Source: Dehalococcoidia bacterium UBA1123 (GTDB lineage: Bacteria; Chloroflexota; Dehalococcoidia; Lucifugimonadales; UBA1123). From it: DNA of 17,064 bases. The stretch spans positions 464 through 17,527 of the forward strand of contig DCAW01000013.1 in the NCBI GenBank assembly GCA_002313895.1. The letters are read 5' to 3'. Below the pieces are notes generated by a model, which was given only the letters and a program-made list of their open reading frames with translations, was not told the DNA's origin and did no database searches. Both the position numbers and the translations under genes were made by a program. This document shows, piece after piece, positions 1-6,646 of the stretch. Numbering within the stretch: the first letter of the stretch is position 1; each line of letters begins with the position of its first letter.

Positions 1-45
1 AAAGGATGGGCGGAGAATCTTCGGCAAGACCTCCGCCCATCCTTT
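1..45. terminator. Strong hairpin, probable bidirectional terminator
   Basis: Bases 1-15 and 31-45 are perfect reverse complements (AAAGGATGGGCGGAG and CTCCGCCCATCCTTT). Inside the loop a second short stem, TCTT at 18-21 and AAGA at 26-29, closes on the tetraloop CGGC. An A-run at one foot and a T-run at the other is the usual look of a terminator that works in both directions. It lies about 50 bases past the end of the leftward prepilin remnant, so it could end that transcript. The window edge cuts it, so the arms may be longer, and it could instead be a copy of a dispersed repeat. Confidence 0.55.
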
Positions 46-96
46 CATGCTCAACTCCCTGAATTTTTAAAAAATCTGCTCGTATGTCAAGACGAC

Positions 97-809
97 TTAC
101 TTGGCGGTTCCGCTGCTGGGAAGCGTTGTCGAGTTCTCGTCCTCGTCCACGCGGGCCAGCTTGAACACTACTGTCCTGCGTCCGTCATCGGCGCCGCTGC
201 CTTGGCAGATGTCGTCTTCTGGAACAGCCACAGGAAGTCGTGGGACTTATCTGAGCTGGGGCTGTCAACACCCTTAGGCTCTTTGGAGAGGTAGGCCTTG
301 GTTCTGTCGTCTGTTGTGTCGATCCCTGTCAGCACTCCGAAGTCGATGGAGGTGTACTTTGTGAGCAATGTGCTGCGAGTTATGACCGCGCCATCAAGGC
401 CTGTGATGTTGACTTTCCGAACTCTGGAGGTTCCGGTTTAGGTCGCGGTTCGGAACTCGTTGGCATACAGTCCGGCTGACACTGCGTCGCCGGTGAGGTA
501 CTTCTCGGGCCAGCGGGTGCTCTTCTTCTGTGTGGAGGCAGCGCTGGTGTCGGTGTCGGATTTGATGGTCGCGTTGATCGCCTGGGTCGAAGGAGTGATC
601 AATTCACCTGCTGTCTGAGCGGCGAAGAAGTCGCCAGAGGCGCTCGATACGCTGAACGCGCCTTCCTTGACCCCGGCTTCGGTGCTGGCTTCTCTGATCC
701 CTGAGACTGCCGGGACCACGATGGCTGCCAGGATTCCGATGATAGCCGTGACTGCTAGTAACTCTATGAGTGTGAATCCGCGTTGATTGTTCGTGAAGAT
801 GAATTTCAT
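97..809 (-). pseudogene. Broken type IV prepilin-like protein (in-frame stop plus frameshift)
   Basis: The start at 809 gives MKFIFTNNQRGFTLIELLAV, a class III signal: prepilin peptidase would cut after Gly11, leaving Phe at position 1 and Glu at position 5 of the mature protein, ahead of a hydrophobic helix. The frame hits TAA at 438-440 after 123 codons. The same frame then stays open to 168, reading TGTSRVRKVNITGLDGAV and on to SHDFLWLFQKTT. Near 202-203 the sensible reading moves to another frame (GSGADDGRRTVVFKLARVDE) and ends at TAA 97-99. Restoring one base and the stop codon would give about 237 residues, a usual length for such pilin-like proteins. My recollection of family members of the form SRWPE...IDF...LWLFKKTT...DDGR...FKL supports continuity. 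A truncated 123-residue product may still be made. The upstream ATG at 890 would put extra residues before the signal and is unlikely. Confidence 0.75.
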
Positions 810-856
810 TGTGAGTGGCGCCTTGTAGGTGGCTGCCCTTATATTCTCCTTAATTG

Positions 857-884
857 TTAGTATGGGGCTACCACTGCGGTTCAA
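857..884 (-). promoter_or_regulatory. Weak candidate promoter for the prepilin remnant
   Basis: On the minus strand, TTGAAC (884-879) is followed after 16 bases by TACTAA (862-857). It lies upstream of an AAGGAG (851-846) that is about 36 bases from the prepilin ATG at 809, so the AAGGAG is too far away to serve that start. The -10 match is poor and this is only a suggestion. Confidence 0.22.
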
Positions 885-895
885 CGTCACCGGAA

Positions 896-941
896 CGGGT
901 GAATGCGCGGGTGATTAACGGGTGATGGCACGCAATCACCC
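896..941. repeat. Three CGGGTGA direct repeats plus one inverted half
   Basis: CGGGTGA occurs at 896-902, 908-914 and 919-925, with 12 and 11 bases between starts, close to one helical turn. An inverted TCACCC follows at 936-941. The array lies just upstream of the weak candidate prepilin promoter, which is a plausible place for an activator or repressor to bind cooperatively. No regulator is known for it. Confidence 0.4.
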
Positions 942-1033
942 ACATGGTCGATTAGCCGCCAATTTCACCGGTTCTACAGATCAAAATATACGATGCGCCT
1001 GTCGAGAGTTACAGTCTGGCCCTCACTGTTGGG

Positions 1034-1924
1034 TCAGGACACTACCGCCGCATCGAAATCGCGAACGTCTTCGAGCTGTTTTAGGAATATGCCCTTATCG
1101 AGCATCCAACGATGCGTCCGCTCGAAAATTTCCCGTGTGTAAGGCTCGAACACGAGCCGCTCGCCAATTCCGCACTTCCTGACATCGAGAAGAGACCGAA
1201 ATTCGGGCCGCAATTCAGTCAGCAAGTGATGTTTGTGCAACTCCGGTTCGGCATCAATATCACGTTGGGCAAGTTGCAGCGCGCCAAAGTATTTCTCCAA
1301 ATCCTCGTCTGTGGCGTCCCCGTTGATGAGGAAACCGATCATGAACGTGGTGTCGAGAAGTTTGCGGAACCCCTGCTGTTCAAGGACATAATAACCGGCG
1401 CCAAATATGTTGGCCGAATCCACTTTTTGGTCCAACAAAAGCTGCAAACGCTCTGGAGGCGTGCCTATGAATTGCAGGTTTATCTCATCTGGACTCAGAA
1501 ATTTCTCCAGCGCCTGAAGCGCGGAAAAGTGACTTCCGGAGTGATAGCCGACTCCCACAGGCACATTCGCCAACGCCTCTGGTTCACGGATAGGCGAGTC
1601 CGGGTGAACCCAGATTGCTGAAGGCGTCACGGAATATGCGTTTCCCCACATGCGGCCCAGGTCGTCGGATGCAGCCATTGCGACCGCCCAGTGGCAGGCT
1701 GAGCTAATGTCGCAAGCGCGGCCTTCCTCCATCGTCTCGAACGCGCCCCGCTTCACCTCGGCGGGGACTCCTTCGGCAGACGCGACAGTTGTGACGCTCG
1801 CCGGCCCGGCGATGAGCTCGTTGCCGATGAACTCGTAATCAAGCCCCGCGTCCTTGAAGTAGCCTTTTTCTTCAGCTACCCACTCTTGCAACCGACCGTG
1901 GGGCATGATGCGAAACCTGCTCAT
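1034..1924 (-). CDS. ABC-type substrate-binding-protein-like (SsuA/NMT1 fold), no signal peptide
   Basis: The 296-residue product resembles periplasmic binding proteins of the nitrate/sulfonate/thiamine-precursor class. It has an N-terminal stretch around residues 14-33 (EWVAEEKGYFKDAGLDY) typical of that class, a second-lobe segment VPVGVGYHSGSHFSAL near 121-136, and a LLLDQKVDSANIF ligand-pocket segment near 162-174. The ATG at 1924 is preceded by GGAGG (1936-1932) at a 7-base gap, so the start is well supported. No Sec signal, lipobox or membrane helix precedes the domain, and no permease or ATPase gene is nearby. It may therefore be a cytoplasmic small-molecule binder or enzyme rather than a transport component; some members of this fold are THI5-like enzymes or decarboxylases. 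The fold is fairly sure, the ligand unknown. Confidence 0.68.
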   Translation of the reverse strand: MSRFRIMPHGRLQEWVAEEKGYFKDAGLDYEFIGNELIAGPASVTTVASAEGVPAEVKRGAFETMEEGRACDISSACHWAVAMAASDDLGRMWGNAYSVTPSAIWVHPDSPIREPEALANVPVGVGYHSGSHFSALQALEKFLSPDEINLQFIGTPPERLQLLLDQKVDSANIFGAGYYVLEQQGFRKLLDTTFMIGFLINGDATDEDLEKYFGALQLAQRDIDAEPELHKHHLLTELRPEFRSLLDVRKCGIGERLVFEPYTREIFERTHRWMLDKGIFLKQLEDVRDFDAAVVS

Positions 1925-2000
1925 TTGCGCGCCTCCATAGCATCTTTTGTGGGGGGGATGTTGCTTGCCGTTAATCTATCCTTCTCGCGATATTGGCGAC

Positions 2001-2029
2001 ACGATAATTCATGATGCGTCACAAAGCAA
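2001..2029 (-). promoter_or_regulatory. Sigma-70-like promoter for the leftward binding-protein gene
   Basis: On the minus strand, TTGCTT (2029-2024) and TATCGT (2006-2001) are separated by exactly 17 bases. Transcription would start near 1994, leaving a leader of about 70 bases before the ATG at 1924. The leader contains a run of seven C on the transcript (G-run at 1951-1957 on the plus strand). Confidence 0.42.
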
Positions 2030-2063
2030 CAATTCGGCAGATTCACGCATTACAAGAACCTCT

Positions 2064-2092
2064 TTGCATTGCAGCCAGCGAAAACATATCAT
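2064..2092 (+). promoter_or_regulatory. Sigma-70-like promoter for the rightward catabolic block
   Basis: TTGCAT (2064-2069) and TATCAT (2087-2092) are separated by exactly 17 bases. A start near 2099 gives a leader of about 72 bases before the aldolase ATG. The -10 box overlaps the palindrome ATCATGAT (2088-2095); the same TCATGA core sits next to the -10 box of the opposite promoter (2009-2014), so one regulator could bind at both. Confidence 0.5.
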
Positions 2093-2154
2093 GATTCCCA
2101 CCAGAAACGCTTGAACATCTATGTTTTGTGGCGTTGTTGGTGATCAACGTTCCC

Positions 2155-2160
2155 AGGAGG
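2155..2160 (+). promoter_or_regulatory. Ribosome binding site AGGAGG of the aldolase gene
   Basis: A perfect AGGAGG. A TTG at 2165 lies only 4 bases away, which is too close, whereas the ATG at 2171 lies 10 bases away. This favours the ATG, although 10 is slightly long. Confidence 0.6.
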
Positions 2161-2170
2161 CAGATTGTAT

Positions 2171-2899
2171 ATGCCCGCGAACAAGATTATCGAAAAGATG
2201 AGACTTGGACAGAAAGCAGTAGGAATATCTCTTAGCTTCTATTCGGATGAGATCATCGAGCTGGCGGGAGCCATGAATCTCGATTTTGTGAGCTTCGACG
2301 GCCAGCATGCGGCGACAACGCCGGAGACCATAAACCGTTTCTGCCGTATGTCCGACGGCTGGGGATTGACGCCTGCCATGCGAGTCCCTGACCAAATCCA
2401 AAGCAATATTCTTAACTATATTGATAGAGGAATGAGGGTAATCACGATTCCCGACCTGGAGAACAAACAGCAGGCCGAACAACTGGTCGAGTATTGCTAC
2501 TTCGCCCCACGTGGGCGTCGCAGCTACACAAGCAAGCGGGTCACACGGTTCGGCTTGGAAACCGACCTGAAGGCGATGATGGATAGGACGAATGACGAAC
2601 TGCTTATCGTGCCTCAGATAGAGAGCATCACCGCTTACGAAAACCTGGACGAAATCCTCACCGTCGATGGGATAGAGGTCTTCGCGGGCGGGCCAAATGA
2701 CCTGGCACAGTCTATGGGCTTTCCGGGCCAGCCAGATCACCCTGACTGTTTGAAGATTACGGAAGAAGGCACGGCAAAAATCCACGCGGCCGGCAAACAC
2801 AGGGACGCCGACATAATGGTGTCGGTCGATGCCACGATAGCCGTGAGAGACGCCGTCAACGCCATGCTGTCTGCCGGTTCTGGGATCAAAGGCTACTGA
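2171..2899 (+). CDS. HpcH/HpaI family aldolase
   Basis: From the ATG at 2171 the product is 242 residues, the usual length for class II pyruvate-type aldolases such as HpaI and KDR aldolase. These enzymes use a divalent metal to split or join a 2-oxo acid and an aldehyde in the cytoplasm. The expected residues are at expected positions: His46 in SFDGQHA, Arg71 in MRVPD, metal ligand Glu151 in PQIES, and metal ligand Asp177 in GGPNDLAQSMG. The FAPRGRRSY segment near 111-119 matches the family's PPRGRRG. The segment around the catalytic His reads D-G-Q-H-A rather than the common D-x-E-H-G. It is the first gene after a good promoter and 45 bases ahead of the flavoprotein gene, so it probably leads an operon. 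CitE-like or malyl-CoA lyase-like activity on an acyl-CoA is possible in this setting but not shown. Confidence 0.88.
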   Translation: MPANKIIEKMRLGQKAVGISLSFYSDEIIELAGAMNLDFVSFDGQHAATTPETINRFCRMSDGWGLTPAMRVPDQIQSNILNYIDRGMRVITIPDLENKQQAEQLVEYCYFAPRGRRSYTSKRVTRFGLETDLKAMMDRTNDELLIVPQIESITAYENLDEILTVDGIEVFAGGPNDLAQSMGFPGQPDHPDCLKITEEGTAKIHAAGKHRDADIMVSVDATIAVRDAVNAMLSAGSGIKGY

Positions 2900-2944
2900 T
2901 CCTGCCGTAACCGTCGAAGAATCCAGTACCAGAGGACAATCTGA

Positions 2945-4159
2945 ATGGACATGCGGCCTTCTCCTCGCCAGCAGGAACTTATTGACCTTGCGTATCGGCT
3001 GGCCACAGAACGCTTTGCGCCCCGCGCCGCCTCGTACGACCGCGAGGCTTCGTTTCCCTTTGAGGACTACGCTGATCTACACGCAGAAGGCCTGCTTGCC
3101 CTCTGCGTACCCGAAGAGTACGGCGGCTTCGGCGCAGACTTCGAGACCTACTGCCTGGTGGCCGAACAAATCGCCCGGGGCAACGCCTCTACCGCGCTTA
3201 CCTTTAATATGCACTGCCTCACCATGATGATGATGGACACATTCATGCAGGACATAGATTTGCCGACGGAAGCGCACGAGCGACACAAAGAACTGAGCGC
3301 GAAGCGATTCCGCGAGGTGGTTGAGGATGGCGTTTTCTATGGCCAGCCTCATAGCGAACCAGTCGAGACCGGAAGCGGCGATCAACTGTCCGTTGGGGGA
3401 AGGCGGTTCGGCACTCGCGCCGAGCGAGTTGACGACGGCTATCTTGTGAATGGTCGCAAATTTTTCGTTTCTCTCGCGGGCGCGGCTCAGTATTACGCGA
3501 CCCCAGCCCTGTTGGTCGATGACGGCCCCTGGGAAGAAAGGACGCTTTACCTCTCCATCGCACGAGATGCCCCTGGAGTGACATTCTCCGGGGAATGGGA
3601 CCCCCTAGGCATGCGGGCCACAGTCAGCCGAGACATGGAGATGAAGGATGTTCTGGTTCCCCTTGATGCCGAAATATTGCCGCCTGGCGTGTTCGGCAAC
3701 CTCTACCAGAGCCGACCACACCACTTCCTGGGGTTTTCTGCTGCGTTCCTGGGATTGATGCAGTCAGCGTATGATTTCGCGATTTCCTATCTTACAGGTA
3801 GGGTTCCGGGCGCTCCAGGACTACAAGAAGAAGCTCCATCGAGAAGACAGGCTGTGGCTGAGATGCTGTTCTCCTTGGAGTCGACACGTGCGCTATACTA
3901 CCGGGCTATTTCGGAAGAGTCATCAGACCCTTCGGTGGACGAAATACAGCGCGCTCGGGCCGCCCACGTCCAGGTGCAGCAGGCCGTTGTGCGCGTGACG
4001 GCAGAGGCGATTCGCGTGTGCGGAGGTCGGGCGATTCTAAAGCGTTACCCGCTAGAGCGTTACTATCGCGACGCTCGCGCATCGGCTGTCATGCGGCCCT
4101 GGACCGAGGACATCGCAACCCAGCAGGCATGGGAGACAGCACTTGCAGTCGAGGACTGA
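2945..4159 (+). CDS. Acyl-CoA dehydrogenase-like flavoprotein with atypical active-site residue
   Basis: The 404-residue product has the full three-domain acyl-CoA dehydrogenase layout: an N-terminal helical domain with PEEYGGFGAD (56-65), the middle beta domain with GYLVNGRKFFVSLAGAAQYY (165-184) and WDPLGMRATVSRD (218-230), and a C-terminal helical domain with CGGRAILKRYPLERYYRDAR (359-378). The usual reaction is FAD-dependent alpha,beta-dehydrogenation of an acyl-CoA, with electrons passed to ETF. In medium- and short-chain enzymes YRDAK is followed by the catalytic Glu of an EGT motif; here that site falls on Arg384 in VMRPWTED. Isovaleryl- and long-chain enzymes also lack this Glu and carry the base on another helix, so dehydrogenation is not excluded. 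A related oxygenase or other flavin reaction is possible. AGAGGA at 2931-2936 precedes the ATG. Confidence 0.87.
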   Translation: MDMRPSPRQQELIDLAYRLATERFAPRAASYDREASFPFEDYADLHAEGLLALCVPEEYGGFGADFETYCLVAEQIARGNASTALTFNMHCLTMMMMDTFMQDIDLPTEAHERHKELSAKRFREVVEDGVFYGQPHSEPVETGSGDQLSVGGRRFGTRAERVDDGYLVNGRKFFVSLAGAAQYYATPALLVDDGPWEERTLYLSIARDAPGVTFSGEWDPLGMRATVSRDMEMKDVLVPLDAEILPPGVFGNLYQSRPHHFLGFSAAFLGLMQSAYDFAISYLTGRVPGAPGLQEEAPSRRQAVAEMLFSLESTRALYYRAISEESSDPSVDEIQRARAAHVQVQQAVVRVTAEAIRVCGGRAILKRYPLERYYRDARASAVMRPWTEDIATQQAWETALAVED

Positions 4160-4168
4160 CACCCTCAT

Positions 4169-4174
4169 AAGGAG
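4169..4174 (+). promoter_or_regulatory. Ribosome binding site AAGGAG selecting a TTG start
   Basis: AAGGAG ends 8 bases before the TTG at 4183. The first residues MFDLIISGGSVVDG are the family's normal N-terminus, and no ATG lies nearby, so the gene very probably starts at TTG. Confidence 0.7.
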
Positions 4175-4182
4175 AACTCGAT

Positions 4183-5769
4183 TTGTTTGACCTGATAATC
4201 TCTGGCGGGTCAGTCGTCGACGGTTCTGGCTCTGCCATGTATCGCGCCGATGTGGGTATCAACGGAGAATATGTCGATGCCATAGGCGATCTATCCAGCG
4301 CTCAAACAGCTCGGATAATCGACGCCACAGGCTTGGTCATTTCGCCCGGTTTCATCGACACCCACACTCACTCCGAAGGCGCACTGCTTACCGACTCGCA
4401 GCACGCCAATGGCTTGCGTCAGGGCATCACGACGCTGATTCTTGGGCTGGACGGTATGTCCTATGCCCCATTGTCGCCAGATAACTACCGCATCCATCGT
4501 CACTATCTTGGAGGCCTTCTGGGAGACCCGCCGGAAGACTTGGACATGAGCAGCGTTGCCGCATTCCGAGCCAACTACCATAAAAAGGTGGCTATCAACA
4601 CTGCCTATCTTGTGCCGCAAGGAACCGTGCGCCTTGAGGTGGCCGGTTTCCGTGACATCCCCTTGGACCAGCACGCTCTGGCGAAGGCGAAGCGATTGAT
4701 AAGGGAGGGCATCGAGCAGGGCGCGGTGGGATTCTCCACCGGAGGAGCGTATTACCCCGGCCCTTGGGGCGACACTCAGGAATTTATTGAACTCTGCAAA
4801 ACAGTGCAAGAGATGGACAGCGTATATGTCGCCGAGCCTCGTCGGGCCAACGCTAGCAGGGCATTCGGTGGAGATGGCGTGCTAGAGGCTCTGGAAATCG
4901 CCCGTCAGACAGGCGTGAAACTCCACCTGTCGCATTTCAGGACCGACCACAAGAATCCAGGAACCATAGAAGATCGATTGGGGCCGGTTGACGCGGCAAA
5001 GTCCGAGGGCATCGACTGCACCCTGGACATATACCCGTATCCAACAGGCAGTTCAATCTCTGTAAGCGTCCTGCCGAGTTATGTTCAGGATGGCGGGCCG
5101 GAAGCGATCTTGAGAAGGCTGACCGATCCAGCGGAACGCCAGAAGCTACGCAATATTCTTTCTGAAGAGTTCGAGATGTCTGTCGGTCTCGACGAGGTCG
5201 TGTTCACATACCTGCCGAAAAACAGCCATCTCGAAGGGATGACGCTGCCCGATGTGGCGACCCATCTTGGAACCACAGTCGCAGACGCCCTCTGCGACCT
5301 CTTGGTCGACGAAAACCTGAAGATCGGGTACCGTGGTGCCCCTCCGCACAACGTCGCAAACTGGCGCCAGCACAACCTCGACTGCATGAACCTGTTATCG
5401 CGGCCAGACTACATGGTTTGCAGCGACATCACGCCGGCCGGTAGTTTCACGCATCCCCGCTCATTCGGAGCGTTCCCCAGATTTCTGGGGCGATTTCGCC
5501 GAGAGTTCAACATCCTGAGCCTGGAGCAGATGGTTCACCGGATGACCGACCGTCCGGCGCAGAGATTTGGTCTGACAAAACGCGGACGAATCGAGAAGGG
5601 GCATTACGCAGACGTCGTTGTGTTCGACGCTGAACGGATCATCGACAACGCCACATACGATGATCCTCGCCAGTTTCCAACAGGCATCCCATTCGTGGTC
5701 GTTAACGGCCAGGTCGCCGTGGATCACGAGCGATGCACAGGGGTTTTGGCGGGACAAGCGGTGCCATAG
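4183..5769 (+). CDS. D-aminoacylase-like amidohydrolase (N-acyl-D-amino-acid deacylase family)
   Basis: The 528-residue product has the typical small beta domain at both ends around a metal-binding TIM barrel. Family hallmarks visible: FDLIISGGSVVDGSG at the N-terminus, HTH (His61, His63) in FIDTHTHSE, His251 in HLSHFR, Asp415 in MVCSDITPAG, and HPRSFGAFPRFLGRF near 424-438. Family members hydrolyse N-acyl-D-amino acids or related amides in the cytoplasm. Two departures stand out. The zinc-ligand Cys of the usual GNCG loop is Asp90 here (LGLDGMSYAP), and the usual GIFYSPG loop reads STGGAYYPGPWG (185-196). Both affect metal binding or substrate contact, so the substrate may be a different amide, lactam or lactone. 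The gene starts at TTG, 23 bases after the flavoprotein gene, and sits inside the same rightward operon. Confidence 0.85.
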   Translation: MFDLIISGGSVVDGSGSAMYRADVGINGEYVDAIGDLSSAQTARIIDATGLVISPGFIDTHTHSEGALLTDSQHANGLRQGITTLILGLDGMSYAPLSPDNYRIHRHYLGGLLGDPPEDLDMSSVAAFRANYHKKVAINTAYLVPQGTVRLEVAGFRDIPLDQHALAKAKRLIREGIEQGAVGFSTGGAYYPGPWGDTQEFIELCKTVQEMDSVYVAEPRRANASRAFGGDGVLEALEIARQTGVKLHLSHFRTDHKNPGTIEDRLGPVDAAKSEGIDCTLDIYPYPTGSSISVSVLPSYVQDGGPEAILRRLTDPAERQKLRNILSEEFEMSVGLDEVVFTYLPKNSHLEGMTLPDVATHLGTTVADALCDLLVDENLKIGYRGAPPHNVANWRQHNLDCMNLLSRPDYMVCSDITPAGSFTHPRSFGAFPRFLGRFRREFNILSLEQMVHRMTDRPAQRFGLTKRGRIEKGHYADVVVFDAERIIDNATYDDPRQFPTGIPFVVVNGQVAVDHERCTGVLAGQAVP

Positions 5770-5829
5770 AGCCTCGGATGCGTCGCGGCAGGTTCGTCCC
5801 TTCAAACAAGATCAAAACTAGGAGACTCG

Positions 5830-6600
5830 ATGAGCGTAATAGATTTTGCCAACTCCTGCATGACATGGTTCGGCGCATTAAATGGCAACATGTCACGCAT
5901 TCAACTTGATGGAATGTGCACCTTGATTGACGATGAGCAAGGAACCGAAGACGCGTACTACCTCATCGCCCCTTACCGCTCAGAGCACACCCACTCGGAC
6001 GGCCAGCTATTCACAATGCCCAACTATGACTTTCGAGGCATATTCGACGAAACAGAGTACACACTGATCCGAACTCAATGGGTCGCAAATCCCGATGATT
6101 TCGATGACCCCGGCTACGATAACACCGGAGGAACAACCCCTGTCGAGGCCGGACTTTTCAAACCCAAATGGGAAGATGTCAAACTGGATATTCGCGCTTT
6201 TGAGGACGTGACAGAGTTGAAAACCGATGAAGAGGTCGTGCAACAAACCCTTCGCAATGTGCCGCTGATCGGCCAGATTGAGTTGCGTGACGAAACATCG
6301 GGCTTACGCACTGTCCTGGAGTATCCGATCAAGACGATGAACGTAATAAAGTCGCCGGTGCGTTATCAAGTGGACACCGGCGCTCTGATCGTGCCGGATT
6401 TTTCGACAATTGCCGAATTTCAAGTCGAGCACTTTGATGTCGCCCATGTGGTGTACAACAAGCCCGACAAGGACGAGTTCATCCTACGGAAACCCAGGGA
6501 CATCACTCGGAAAGACGGCTCGGTCTGGACGATCAACGATTACTCAGAAAGAAAGGTCTATTCAGGCCAGAACAGGCTTTTTGCTGCTGTGAGATCGTGA
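5830..6600 (+). CDS. Unrecognised 256-residue cytoplasmic protein
   Basis: I do not recognise this family. The ATG at 5830 follows AGGAGA (5820-5825), and codon use and GC content look like the neighbours', so it is a real gene. No signal peptide, membrane helix, Cys cluster or nucleotide-binding motif is visible. The sequence is acidic, with 20-40 residue stretches of alternating hydrophobic residues that suggest a mainly beta fold. Possible ligand residues are His53 and His55 in SEHTHSDGQL, a DDFDDPGYDNTGG acidic loop (89-101), and late His residues in EHFDVAHVVY (200-209). It lies 60 bases after the D-aminoacylase-like gene and 46 bases before the amidohydrolase_2 gene, so it probably acts with them as an enzyme, accessory subunit or substrate binder. 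No function is claimed. Confidence 0.8.
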   Translation: MSVIDFANSCMTWFGALNGNMSRIQLDGMCTLIDDEQGTEDAYYLIAPYRSEHTHSDGQLFTMPNYDFRGIFDETEYTLIRTQWVANPDDFDDPGYDNTGGTTPVEAGLFKPKWEDVKLDIRAFEDVTELKTDEEVVQQTLRNVPLIGQIELRDETSGLRTVLEYPIKTMNVIKSPVRYQVDTGALIVPDFSTIAEFQVEHFDVAHVVYNKPDKDEFILRKPRDITRKDGSVWTINDYSERKVYSGQNRLFAAVRS

Positions 6601-6646
6601 AAGGAATCAATCTAGAAATTTGATAGCCAACACGAGGAGCGTCAGC

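Noticed and set aside
922..1182. Rightward open frame overlapping the end of the binding-protein gene
   Set aside because: It has no ribosome site and an Arg- and His-rich composition, and it is mostly antisense to a supported gene.
1951..1957. Run of seven G as a phase-variable tract
   Set aside because: It is short, lies in an untranslated leader, and has no sign of changing a reading frame.
2144..2800. Leftward open frame of 218 codons opposite the aldolase
   Set aside because: It is antisense to a gene with all family catalytic residues and resembles no protein I know.
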